Notes: generated by a model from the letters alone, not told the origin. A stretch of 6,575 nt of DNA from Pseudomonadota bacterium (GCA_022709775.1 JAKLIE010000109.1:1-6575), one strand, 5' to 3'. Shown: positions 1 through 6,575, counted from the first letter of the stretch. Numbers and translations: made by a program.

Positions 1-1174
<1,174 letters not shown>

Positions 1175-1558
1175 TTACTGCGTCGCGGCCTTCTGCATCT
1201 GCTTCTGGACGGCGGGGTCCTTGAGGTCGGGCTTCGCGACCTTCGGCGTGCCCTTCTCGGACTTGGCCTTCGCGACGTCCTTGGCCTCGCCCTGCGCGGT
1301 GGTCGACGCAGCGTCGGCCTTCGTCACGCTCGAAACGGCCTGCTGCTTCGCGCCCTTGTCCGGCAGCGCCTTCGGCGTGCCCTTCTGGGCCTTGGCCTTC
1401 GCGACGTCGGCGGCTTCGCCCTGCGCGGTCGTCGACTTCGCGGCTTCCTGGGTGACCGACTGGACGGTCGCCTGCTTTTCCTGCTTGGTGGCGCCGGCTT
1501 GCGCACCGGCAACGGTCGCGAACGAGGCCGCGATCAGTGCAACGAGAAGCTTGCTCAT
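1175..1558 (-). CDS. Small secreted Lys/Ala-rich protein with a tandem 43-residue repeat (unknown function)
   Basis: I do not recognise the family. The 127-residue product starts at ATG 1558, chosen because GAGGGA lies 7 bases upstream. The reading frame stays open further upstream to 1639, but that part does not look like protein and has no ribosome site. Residues 1-19 form a Sec-type signal peptide (MSKLLVALIAASFATVAGA) with an AxA site before Gln20, so export to the periplasm is inferred. The mature part has about 19 Lys and 11 acidic residues, no Cys and few aromatics. It is built from two copies of a unit with period 43: STTAQGEAADVAKAKAQKGTPK (42-63; here split as STTAQGEA plus DVAKAK plus KGTPK) and the matching block at 85-106. 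Helical or disordered structure is likely. It follows another small secreted gene on the same strand, 152 bases away. In composition it recalls acid-shock or TolA-like low-complexity proteins, which is only an analogy. Confidence 0.78.
   Translation of the reverse strand: MSKLLVALIAASFATVAGAQAGATKQEKQATVQSVTQEAAKSTTAQGEAADVAKAKAQKGTPKALPDKGAKQQAVSSVTKADAASTTAQGEAKDVAKAKSEKGTPKVAKPDLKDPAVQKQMQKAATQ
1242..1464 (-). repeat. Imperfect tandem DNA repeat, period 129 bp, inside the secreted-protein gene
   Basis: The segment beginning at 1242 (TTCGGCGTGCCCTTCT) recurs at 1371, exactly 129 bases later. GCGACGTC, TCGCCCTGCGCGGT and GTCGACG/GTCGACT recur at the same offset. The period is 43 codons, so the repeat is in frame and doubles the protein block carrying STTAQGEA and KGTPK. 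The copies differ at many positions, so the duplication is not recent. Confidence 0.8.
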
Positions 1559-1565
1559 GGATGTG

Positions 1566-1571
1566 TCCCTC
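1566..1571 (-). promoter_or_regulatory. Ribosome binding site fixing the start at 1558
   Basis: The minus strand reads GAGGGA followed by 7 bases and then ATG 1558. It supports this start over the more distal in-frame ATG at 1639, and it places the signal peptide at the very N-terminus. Confidence 0.75.
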
Positions 1572-1639
1572 AGTGACTGCTCGGTTGGTGTGATGGTGGG
1601 TTCCGGCCCCGAGGGACCGCTCCGAACCAGGAGTTGCAA

Positions 1640-1677
1640 AGCCTTGAAAGGCTACGACATATTGCCCGTTTCCGCAA
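1640..1677 (-). promoter_or_regulatory. Possible promoter with inverted repeat upstream of the secreted repeat-protein gene
   Basis: This is the least GC-rich patch of the spacer. On the minus strand TTGCGG (1672-1677) and TAGCCT (1649-1654) are 17 bases apart, each matching the sigma-70 hexamers at only 3 of 6 positions. The -10-like element overlaps a perfect inverted repeat, AGCCTT-TC-AAGGCT on the minus strand (1640-1653), which could be an operator or a small hairpin. Position and spacing are the only support. Confidence 0.22.
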
Positions 1678-1703
1678 CCCCGGCCGAGCCTCCCCGGCCG
1701 GGG
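1678..1703 (-). terminator. Hairpin just after the Ala-rich secreted-protein gene, possible weak terminator
   Basis: A perfect 9-bp GC-only stem (CCCCGGCCG at 1678-1686 with CGGCCGGGG at 1695-1703) encloses an 8-base loop. It begins 7 bases past the stop codon at 1711. On the minus strand it is followed by TTGCGG rather than a T-run, so it is not a standard intrinsic terminator. It could slow RNA polymerase or protect the 3' end. Confidence 0.35.
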
Positions 1704-1710
1704 CCCCGGC

Positions 1711-2034
1711 TCACTTGGCCGGCTTGTCCGCCGAGCCCGCCGGCGGGGTCGCCGCGACGGTCGCGCCTGCGGCCGGCGTCGCCTTGGATTGCGCGGACTT
1801 CGACTTCTTGCTGGTCTTGTGCTTTTTCGACGCGGACGAGGCGTCCGCGGTCTTGGAGGTCGCCGTCGGCGCCGCCGCTGCCGGAGCCGGGGTGGCCGCC
1901 GGAGCCGCCGCCGGAGCCGCGGCCGCGGCCGGAGCCGCCTTCGCGGCAGGGGCCGGCGCCGCCGGTGCGGTCGACTGGGCAAAGGCGGTCGCCGCGAACG
2001 CCGAAGCGATCAGGGCCGTCAGGAGCTTGTTCAT
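1711..2034 (-). CDS. Small secreted Ala/Pro/Lys-rich low-complexity protein (unknown function)
   Basis: The 107-residue product starts at ATG 2034, where GGAAGGAA sits 9 bases upstream. An open frame continues upstream to 2166 but has no ribosome site and would hide the signal peptide. Residues 1-19 (MNKLLTALIASAFAATAFA) form a signal peptide with an AFA cleavage site before Gln20. The mature chain of 88 residues is about two fifths alanine. It begins with an Ala/Pro tract (about residues 23-59), passes through a Lys/Ser block (SKKHKTSKKSKSAQSK, with one His), and ends in a Pro/Ala/Lys tail. There is no Cys and almost no acid, so the protein is strongly basic and probably disordered. Its composition resembles acid-shock proteins such as Asr of E. 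coli, but low complexity makes homology unprovable by eye. It lies 148 bases after hda and 152 bases before the second secreted gene, on the same strand. Confidence 0.72.
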   Translation of the reverse strand: MNKLLTALIASAFAATAFAQSTAPAAPAPAAKAAPAAAAAPAAAPAATPAPAAAAPTATSKTADASSASKKHKTSKKSKSAQSKATPAAGATVAATPPAGSADKPAK

Positions 2035-2043
2035 TCGTGAAGA

Positions 2044-2051
2044 TTCCTTCC
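2044..2051 (-). promoter_or_regulatory. Ribosome binding site fixing the start at 2034
   Basis: The minus strand reads GGAAGGAA, then 9 bases, then ATG 2034. It settles the start in favour of the signal-peptide methionine rather than the longer open frame that reaches 2166. Confidence 0.75.
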
Positions 2052-2157
2052 GTGTGTTGAATGGGCCCGGGAACGTCCGGGTCCGCGCCAATAACGCCGG
2101 TTCTGCGCAACGGGTTGACACGCGGCGACGGGCCCGGCGGTGTCGAGATCGGCAAAT

Positions 2158-2179
2158 CGGCGGCAAACCCCCGCCGCCG
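2158..2179 (-). terminator. Hairpin immediately after hda, possible terminator
   Basis: A perfect 7-bp stem (CGGCGGC at 2158-2164 with GCCGCCG at 2173-2179) encloses an 8-base loop, starting 3 bases past the hda stop. On the minus strand it is followed by ATTTGCC, so the T-run is only three long. It may end the AI-2E/hda transcript weakly. Stems of this length also arise by chance at this GC content. Confidence 0.35.
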
Positions 2180-2182
2180 GGA

Positions 2183-2875
2183 TCAGCCCGCGGGGCGCTC
2201 GTCGATCGACCGCTGCAGCCATTCGCGCAGCAACGGCACCGTGACCGGCCGCTTCTGCGCGAGCGACCGCCGGTCGAGCGCCGCGAGCGTCCCCACCAGC
2301 GTGCGCATGTCGCGGCGGCCGTGCGCGAGCAGGTAGACGATCACGTCGTCGGAGAGCGCGAACCCGCGCGACCGCGCGTAGGCGGCAAGCGCCGCCGGCT
2401 TCTCGGCATCGGCCAGCGGGGCGATCTCGTAGACCAGGCCCCAGGACAGGCGCGTGCGCACGTCGTCGCGAAGCGGGAGCCGCGCCGGCGGCGCCTCGGC
2501 GGCGGCGACGAGCGTCCCTCCCCGTTCGCGAAGGGCGTTGTACAGCGTGAACAGTCTCGCCTGCCCCTCCGCGTCCGCCGCGCCGACGTCGTCGACCGCC
2601 ACCAGGGCTCCCGGCGCCGGCGCCTCGCGCCCGAGGCTGTCCGGCGAGGCACAGTGGTAGGTGGGACGTCCGGCAGCCGTTGCGGCCGCCACCGTCGCCG
2701 AGAGCAGGTGCGACTTGCCGGCACCCGGCGGTCCCCACAGGACGATGCTGGTCTCGGCGAGCCCGCCCGCCGCGGCACGCTCGAGAGAGGCGACCGCCTC
2801 GCCGTTGCGCCCCGCGACGAACGTCCGGAACGCCGGCGGCTCCGGTTCGACCAGATCGAAGACCAGCTGCTCCAC
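2183..2875 (-). CDS. hda: DnaA regulatory inactivator Hda
   Basis: Hda is a AAA+ protein that binds the DNA-loaded sliding clamp and stimulates ATP hydrolysis by DnaA, which prevents re-initiation at oriC. The product has 230 residues, against about 233 in E. coli. Near the N-terminus QLVFDL (3-8) fits the hexapeptide clamp-binding motif. The AAA+ core follows: Walker A GPPGAGKS (48-55), Walker B LVAVDDV (91-97), the arginine-finger segment DVRTRLSWG (138-146) and sensor 2 GRRDMRTL (186-193). It ends after the small helical lid and lacks the DNA-binding domain IV of DnaA, as expected for Hda. The start appears to be GTG at 2875; no in-frame ATG fits, and the clamp motif would be at its usual place. 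The gene starts 7 bases after the AI-2E transporter stop, so the two are probably cotranscribed. No good ribosome site is visible, which is compatible with coupling. Confidence 0.93.
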   Translation of the reverse strand: MEQLVFDLVEPEPPAFRTFVAGRNGEAVASLERAAAGGLAETSIVLWGPPGAGKSHLLSATVAAATAAGRPTYHCASPDSLGREAPAPGALVAVDDVGAADAEGQARLFTLYNALRERGGTLVAAAEAPPARLPLRDDVRTRLSWGLVYEIAPLADAEKPAALAAYARSRGFALSDDVIVYLLAHGRRDMRTLVGTLAALDRRSLAQKRPVTVPLLREWLQRSIDERPAG

Positions 2876-2882
2876 GACCGCG

Positions 2883-4019
2883 TCAGGCTTCGTCGTCGTC
2901 TTCGGCGTAGAGCGCGCTCTGCCGGTAGACCTTGCGCAGGTGGCGCAGGCCGACGAGCAGCGCAGCCGACACCGGCAACGCGAGCAGCACCCCCGCCAGC
3001 CCGAACAGCGTGCCGAACGCGAGCAGCGCGAAGATCACCGCGAGCGGGTGGAGCCCGATGCGGTCGCCGATCAGCCACGGGAGCAGGACGTAGTTCTCCA
3101 GGATCTGCCCGACGCCGTAGACCGCGAGGATCGCGAGGAACGGGCCGACGCCGTCCCACTGCAGGAGCGCCGCGAGCATCCCCAGCACGAAGCCGGTCCC
3201 GAAGCCCACGTAGGGGATGAACACGAGCAGCCCGGTCAGGATGCCGATCGGCAGCGCGAACTGCAGGCCGGCGACCGACAGGCCGATCACGTAATAGAGC
3301 GCGAGCGACACCATCACCATGCCCTGCCCGCGCAGGAACTCGGCCAGCACGGCGTCGACCTCGCCGGCGATCTCGCGGGTCTTCGGTCGCCAGCGGCCCG
3401 GCACCAGGTCGAACAGGCGGTCCCAGATCATCGTCCAGTCGCGCAGCACGTAGAACATCACGACCGGGATGAGCGCCGCGTTGACGATCAGCGAGAGGAC
3501 GACCGCGCCGCCGGTCCTGAGGCCCGACAACAGGTGCATCGACAGGTCCTTCGCGCTGTCCGCATGCTCGGCGACGAACTCGCGCAGCGTCGCCATGTCG
3601 AGCGCGAGCGTCAGGCCGAGGTTCTCCTGCACCCAGGGCGCGACGTGCGCCATGAACCGAGCGAACAGCTCCGGGAGCTTCTTCGCGGCCAGTCCCGCTT
3701 CCGCCTGGACCAGCGGCACGAGCACGAGCAGGATCGCGAACACGGCGATGCCGAACAGCAGCACCGTGAGCACCGTTCCGAGCGTGCGCGGCACGCGGCG
3801 CCGGGCCATCGCATCCACGAGCGGCGTCCCGAGGTACGCGAAGATCGCGCCGATCAGGAACGGCGTGATCGCGGGACCGAGGAAGTGCAGCGCGAGCGAG
3901 ACGACCGCGACCGCGCCGGCGACCCAGAGGTACTGACGCGCGGTGACCAGGCGGCGCGCCGCGCCCGGCGCAGGCGCCGGGGCGACGACGACGGACTCGT
4001 CGGGACGGGTGGGGTCCAT
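2883..4019 (-). CDS. AI-2E family transporter (PerM/YdiK-type membrane protein)
   Basis: This inner-membrane protein of the AI-2E exporter family has 378 residues from ATG 4019. The substrate is unknown: family members have been linked to autoinducer-2 export and to Na+/H+ antiport, and neither can be told from sequence. After a Pro/Ala-rich cytoplasmic tail come hydrophobic helices at about 30-47 and 49-65. Another lies near 80-103, then a long amphipathic middle region, then a dense C-terminal group. The family signature is seen in VFIPYVGFGTGFVLG and in the ILENYVLLPWLIGDRIGLHPLAV block, followed by FGLAGVLLALP. The C-terminus is acidic (DDDEA). An in-frame ATG at 4046 would add nine residues. 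Neither start has a clear ribosome site; I prefer 4019 because it leaves the candidate purM promoter outside the gene. It lies upstream of hda and divergent from purM, an arrangement I recall from other betaproteobacteria. Confidence 0.9.
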   Translation of the reverse strand: MDPTRPDESVVVAPAPAPGAARRLVTARQYLWVAGAVAVVSLALHFLGPAITPFLIGAIFAYLGTPLVDAMARRRVPRTLGTVLTVLLFGIAVFAILLVLVPLVQAEAGLAAKKLPELFARFMAHVAPWVQENLGLTLALDMATLREFVAEHADSAKDLSMHLLSGLRTGGAVVLSLIVNAALIPVVMFYVLRDWTMIWDRLFDLVPGRWRPKTREIAGEVDAVLAEFLRGQGMVMVSLALYYVIGLSVAGLQFALPIGILTGLLVFIPYVGFGTGFVLGMLAALLQWDGVGPFLAILAVYGVGQILENYVLLPWLIGDRIGLHPLAVIFALLAFGTLFGLAGVLLALPVSAALLVGLRHLRKVYRQSALYAEDDDEA

Positions 4020-4031
4020 TTCCGGTAGAAT
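4002..4031 (+). promoter_or_regulatory. Candidate purM promoter
   Basis: TAGAAT at 4026-4031 matches the sigma-70 -10 consensus at 5 of 6 positions. It stands out in an otherwise GC-rich spacer between divergent genes. The best -35 partner is GGGACG (4002-4007, 3 of 6) at 18 bases, which is weak and lies inside the transporter gene. Transcription would start near 4038 and leave a leader of about 140 bases before purM. Confidence 0.4.
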
Positions 4032-4095
4032 TCGCGCGCCTCGCATCGACGGGCGCGGCGACGAACTTTACCGCGTCCGACCCGCCCGCGCCTAC

Positions 4096-4131
4096 CGCGC
4101 CCGACGGCGCGATCCGGGCACGAATGCCCGG
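4096..4131 (+). other. Two adjacent stem-loops in the presumed purM leader
   Basis: The first hairpin pairs CGCGCC (4096-4101) with GGCGCG (4106-4111) around the loop CGAC. The second pairs CCGGGCA (4114-4120) with TGCCCGG (4125-4131) around the loop CGAA. Only AT separates them. Both are perfect and have four-base loops. They end 47 bases before the purM ATG. There is no T-run after them, so they are not a standard terminator. I cannot match them to a known riboswitch. Confidence 0.4.
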
Positions 4132-4178
4132 GACGCGCCGACAGACCCTTGCCCGCCCGCCCCAGCCGCCCGCGACCG

Positions 4179-5231
4179 ATGCCGCCCGCCGATCCCCCAC
4201 CCAGCGCCGGACTCTCCTACCGCGACGCCGGCGTCGACATCGACGCCGGCGACGCGCTGGTCGAGCGCATCAAGCCTTTCGCGAAGCGCACGATGCGACC
4301 CGAGGTGCTCGCCGGCATCGGCGGCTTCGGCGCGCTCGTCGAGATCGGCAAGCGCTTCCGCGAGCCGGTGCTCGTCGCCGGCACCGACGGCGTCGGCACG
4401 AAGCTCAAGCTCGCGTTCACGCTCGGCCGCCACGACACGATCGGCATCGACCTCGTCGCGATGAGCGTCAACGACATCCTCGTGCAGGGCGCCGAGCCGC
4501 TGTTCTTCCTCGACTACTACGCCTGCGGCAAGCTCGACGTGGACGTCGCGACGAGCGTCGTGCAGGGAATCGCCCGCGGCTGCGAGCTCGCCGGGTGCGC
4601 GCTGATCGGCGGCGAGACGGCCGAGATGCCGGGCATGTACGCCGCGGGCGAGTACGACCTCGCGGGCTTCGCGGTCGGCGTCGTCGAGAAGGACCGCATC
4701 GTCGACGGCCGCGGCATCGTCGCGGGCGACGCGGTGCTGGGACTCGCGTCGAGCGGGCCGCATTCGAACGGCTACTCGCTCGTCCGCCGCATCGTCGCCG
4801 ACGCGAATGCCGACCTTGCCGCGCCACTCGGCCACGCGACGCTCGCCGACGCGCTGATGGCGCCGACGCGCATCTACGTGAAGCCGCTGCTCGCGCTGAT
4901 GCGCGACACGCCGGTCAAGGGCATGGCGCACATCACGGGCGGCGGCCTGACCGAGAACGTCCCGCGCATGCTGCCGCCGGGCGTGCAGGCGCGCCTGGAG
5001 CGCGGCAGCTGGACCCGGCCGCCGGTGTTCGACTGGCTCGCGGAGCACGGCCGCGTCGACGACGCCGAGATGCTGCGCGTGTTCAACTGCGGCATCGGCA
5101 TGGCGGTCGTCGTCGCGCCCGGGCACGATGCGCGCGCGACGCGACTCCTCTCCGCCGCAGGCGAACGCGTGTTCCGCATCGGCACGATCGTGCCGCGCCC
5201 GGACGGCGCGCCCGCGACGGTCGTCGCGTGA
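4179..5231 (+). CDS. purM: Phosphoribosylformylglycinamidine cyclo-ligase (AIR synthetase)
   Basis: PurM converts FGAM and ATP to aminoimidazole ribonucleotide, the fifth step of de novo purine synthesis, in the cytoplasm. The product has 350 residues (E. coli 345). Motifs in order are the substrate loop [15 protein letters not shown] (11-25), the ATP/phosphate motif GTDGVGTK (68-75), [19 protein letters not shown] (96-114), [11 protein letters not shown] (144-154), [13 protein letters not shown] (191-203) and [10 protein letters not shown] (251-260). These cover both halves of the PurM/PurL-type fold, and nothing is missing. I chose ATG 4179 because it puts GLSYRDAG near residue 11. A TTG at 4149 in the same frame would add ten Pro/Arg-rich residues without support. 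No strong ribosome site is visible. purN follows 38 bases after the stop, in the same pathway and direction. Confidence 0.97.
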   Translation: MPPADPPPSAGLSYRDAGVDIDAGDALVERIKPFAKRTMRPEVLAGIGGFGALVEIGKRFREPVLVAGTDGVGTKLKLAFTLGRHDTIGIDLVAMSVNDILVQGAEPLFFLDYYACGKLDVDVATSVVQGIARGCELAGCALIGGETAEMPGMYAAGEYDLAGFAVGVVEKDRIVDGRGIVAGDAVLGLASSGPHSNGYSLVRRIVADANADLAAPLGHATLADALMAPTRIYVKPLLALMRDTPVKGMAHITGGGLTENVPRMLPPGVQARLERGSWTRPPVFDWLAEHGRVDDAEMLRVFNCGIGMAVVVAPGHDARATRLLSAAGERVFRIGTIVPRPDGAPATVVA

Positions 5232-5257
5232 CGCTCGCCCGGCCGAGCGGCGCCAGC

Positions 5258-5261
5258 GGAG
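5258..5261 (+). promoter_or_regulatory. Ribosome binding site choosing the purN start at 5270
   Basis: GGAG at 5258-5261 lies 8 bases before GTG 5270. It supports that start over the GTG at 5228, which overlaps the purM stop. Confidence 0.6.
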
Positions 5262-5269
5262 TCCCGGGC

Positions 5270-5920
5270 GTGGCCCTCGCGCGCATCACGGTCCTGGTCT
5301 CGGGACGCGGATCGAATCTCGAAGCGCTGCTCGCCGCCGAGCGCGCGGGGGCGTTCCGCGGCAGCGTGACGCACGTCGTCTCGAACAGGCCGGGCGTCGG
5401 CGCGCTCGACATCGCGCGTGCGTACGGCGTGTCGACCGAGGTCGTCGACCACAAGGCCTATGCGACGCGCGAGGCCTTCGATGCGGCCCTCGTCGCCGCG
5501 ATCGACCGCTCGGAGCCCGACCTCGTCGTCCTCGCCGGATTCATGCGCGTGCTCGGACGCGAAGCGGTCGGGCACTACGCGGGACGGCTCATCAACATCC
5601 ATCCGTCGCTCCTCCCCGCCTACCCCGGCCTGCACACCCACCGGCGCGCGCTCGCCGACGGCGCGGCGATGCACGGCTGCACCGTGCACTTCGTCACGCC
5701 CGAGGTCGACGTCGGGCCGATCATCGCCCAGTCGGCGCTGCCCGTGCGGAGCGACGACGACGAGTCGTCGCTCGCGGACCGGGTGCTCGCGCTCGAGCAC
5801 GAGCTCCTGCCCGCCGCGGTCGGCTGGTTCTGCGCCGGCAGGCTCGTCGTCGAAGGGACGCGCGTGCGCGTTCTCGACGACGTCGCCGACGCGGGCCCTT
5901 CGCCGGGCATCCCGCGCTGA
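5270..5920 (+). CDS. purN: Phosphoribosylglycinamide formyltransferase (GAR transformylase)
   Basis: PurN transfers a formyl group from 10-formyltetrahydrofolate to GAR, the third step of purine synthesis. From GTG 5270 the product has 216 residues (E. coli 212). The N-terminus carries the GAR phosphate loop SGRGSNLEAL (11-20), then VVSNRPGVGALDIA (36-49) and VVLAGFMRVL (86-95), which lies in the folate pocket. The catalytic residues are visible: Asn109 and His111 in INIHPSLLPAYPGLHTH, and Asp147 in TPEVDVGPIIAQ. They match Asn106, His108 and Asp144 of E. coli with a constant offset of three, which supports this start. The alternative GTG at 5228 overlaps the purM TGA (GTGA) and would add 14 residues of Ser/Gly/Pro-rich sequence. 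It remains possible as a coupled start. A DUF3108 gene begins 39 bases downstream. Confidence 0.96.
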   Translation: MALARITVLVSGRGSNLEALLAAERAGAFRGSVTHVVSNRPGVGALDIARAYGVSTEVVDHKAYATREAFDAALVAAIDRSEPDLVVLAGFMRVLGREAVGHYAGRLINIHPSLLPAYPGLHTHRRALADGAAMHGCTVHFVTPEVDVGPIIAQSALPVRSDDDESSLADRVLALEHELLPAAVGWFCAGRLVVEGTRVRVLDDVADAGPSPGIPR

Positions 5921-5921
5921 T

Positions 5922-5935
5922 GCGCGGAACCGCGC
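5922..5935 (+). other. Short perfect inverted repeat between purN and the DUF3108 gene
   Basis: GCGCGG and CCGCGC flank two bases just after the purN stop. As RNA it would fold with five pairs and the loop GAAC. There is no T-run, so it is unlikely to terminate. It may be chance at this GC content. Confidence 0.2.
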
Positions 5936-5959
5936 CGGGCCGCGCGGCGTCCAACGACG

Positions 5960-6575
5960 ATGGCCACCCCGATCTCCCTGCCGCTGCCCGCGACGACTAC
6001 GCGCACCCGCAGCGCGTACGTGCGCACCGGGACCCGCGTGCTCGCGGTCGCGGTGGTCGCATCGGTGCTGCTGCACCTCGCGATCTCGCTCTGGCCGGTC
6101 GAGCCCGCGGACGTGCCGGAATCGACGGTCCTCACGGCGACGATCACCGAGCTTCCGCCGCCGCCGCTCCCGGCGCCGGCCCCGCCGGCGGCGAAGCCGA
6201 AGCCCAAGCCCAAGCGAACGTCGCCCCTCGTTCCGGCGCCGGCGCCGGCGCCGGAGACCGTGCCCGAAACCGAGCCCGAGGCGAGCGCCACCGAGGGGCC
6301 GGCGGAATCCGCCACGGGCGTGGCGGAGGCGCCGCCCGCGCTCGCCGAGGAGACGGCCCGCGCCTCCGACCTGCCGCCGCCGCCGTCGATGCGCACGCTG
6401 CCCGCACGCGTCGACCTCGCGTACCGCGTCTTCTACGGGCCGCTGCACATCGGCAACGCCACCTACCGTTTCGAGCACGCCGCGAACCGCTACCGGATCG
6501 CGACGGTCGGCGAGGCACGCGGCCTCGCCGCGCTGGTCCTGCGCGGCGAGGGGCGGGTCGAGAGCCGGGGGCTCA
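5960..6575 (+). CDS. DUF3108 domain protein with TonB-like N-terminus (N-terminal 205 residues; runs off the right edge)
   Basis: The frame from ATG 5960 stays open to the window end. Residues 1-25 form a short basic cytoplasmic tail. A single membrane helix at about 26-45 contains SVLLH (35-39), the SxxxH pattern of TonB helices. A long periplasmic linker follows: ELPPPPLPAPAPP at 64-76, then KPKPKPK at 79-85, an Ala/Pro run at 91-98 and a Glu-rich stretch to about 135. From about 147, LPARVDLAYRVFYGPLHIGN, then ATYRFEH and YRIATVGEARGLAALVLRGEGRVESRGL, match the start of DUF3108 as I know it from betaproteobacterial genes next to purN. DUF3108 domains are predicted envelope proteins of unknown function. 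The gene lies 39 bases after purN, probably in its transcript. No clear ribosome site is visible, so the start rests on the membrane-helix position. The rest of the domain is outside the window. Confidence 0.85.
   Translation, partial: MATPISLPLPATTTRTRSAYVRTGTRVLAVAVVASVLLHLAISLWPVEPADVPESTVLTATITELPPPPLPAPAPPAAKPKPKPKRTSPLVPAPAPAPETVPETEPEASATEGPAESATGVAEAPPALAEETARASDLPPPPSMRTLPARVDLAYRVFYGPLHIGNATYRFEHAANRYRIATVGEARGLAALVLRGEGRVESRGL
6233..6254 (+). repeat. CCGGCG simple-sequence repeat within the DUF3108 gene linker
   Basis: Three full copies of CCGGCG plus CCGG occur in perfect tandem, encoding alternating Pro and Ala (91-98 region). The unit is six bases, so slippage would keep the frame and only change linker length. 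Confidence 0.7.

Noticed and set aside
1789..2040. Gly/Arg-rich plus-strand frame opposite the Ala-rich secreted gene
   Set aside because: It mirrors GCC/GCG alanine codons read on the other strand. The minus frame has a signal peptide and a ribosome site.
2115..2120. A perfect TTGACA on the plus strand
   Set aside because: No -10-like hexamer lies 16-18 bases downstream, and no plus-strand gene follows. Probably chance.
4149..4178. TTG at 4149 as the purM start
   Set aside because: It would add ten Pro/Arg-rich residues with no ribosome site. ATG 4179 gives a normal PurM length.
4032..4178. A purine riboswitch in the purM leader
   Set aside because: The conserved core and three-way junction pattern are not visible; there are only two simple hairpins.
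2341..4200. A 619-codon minus-strand frame overlapping the AI-2E transporter and hda
   Set aside because: It is low-complexity Arg/Ala/Gly sequence, and the transporter and Hda motifs lie in the other frames.
4124..5267. Open frame running through purM in another frame and continuing into purN
   Set aside because: The part before purN is Arg-rich shadow of purM. Only the purN portion from 5270 (or 5228) has family motifs.
4874..6478. A 534-codon open frame on the minus strand opposite purM, purN and the DUF3108 gene
   Set aside because: It is very rich in Arg and lacks any domain pattern. It exists because stop codons are rare at this GC content, while the opposite strand encodes clear PurM and PurN motifs.
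5920..6575. ATG at 5920 overlapping the purN stop (TGATG), opening a long frame
   Set aside because: It is tempting as a coupled start, but the frame is 40 bases out of register with the DUF3108 frame and reads as Arg/Ala-rich shadow.

Overview
The window is very GC-rich (estimated by eye at about 70%) and reads as bacterial chromosome, most likely a betaproteobacterium. The reasons are the base composition, the divergent purM / AI-2E transporter / hda arrangement, and a purN followed by a DUF3108 gene. I recall both of these from Burkholderiales and relatives. No genus can be named. I see no insertion sequence, phage gene, CRISPR array, tRNA or rRNA, and no gene-free stretch longer than about 150 bases. 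Most of the window is ordinary core genome.

Left part, minus strand (1-2034). From right to left there are two small secreted Ala/Lys-rich proteins of unknown function (2034-1711 and 1558-1175). The second ends in a convincing intrinsic terminator. Then come a NudJ-like Nudix hydrolase (1101-607) and mnmA, the tRNA 2-thiouridylase (610 to the window edge, partial). nudJ and mnmA overlap by four bases (ATGA), the same pairing as nudJ-mnmA in E. coli. The two secreted proteins have near-matching signal peptides, and one carries a tandem 43-residue repeat. They are the least explained part of the window.

Middle, minus strand (2183-4019). An AI-2E/PerM-type membrane protein is followed after 7 bases by hda, which encodes the AAA+ protein that inactivates DnaA at the sliding clamp. 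hda appears to start at GTG. The pair is transcribed divergently from purM across a roughly 160-base spacer. That spacer carries a candidate -10 element for purM and two adjacent small hairpins in the presumed purM leader.

Right part, plus strand (4179-6575). purM and purN encode two steps of de novo IMP synthesis. They are followed by the N-terminal part of a DUF3108 protein that runs off the window. Its N-terminus resembles TonB: a short cytoplasmic tail, one membrane helix with an SxxxH motif, and a Pro/Lys/Glu-rich periplasmic linker. The tight spacing suggests one operon.

I found no clearly new multi-gene system. The best leads are the secreted repeat-protein pair, the TonB-like head on the DUF3108 protein, and the structured purM leader.
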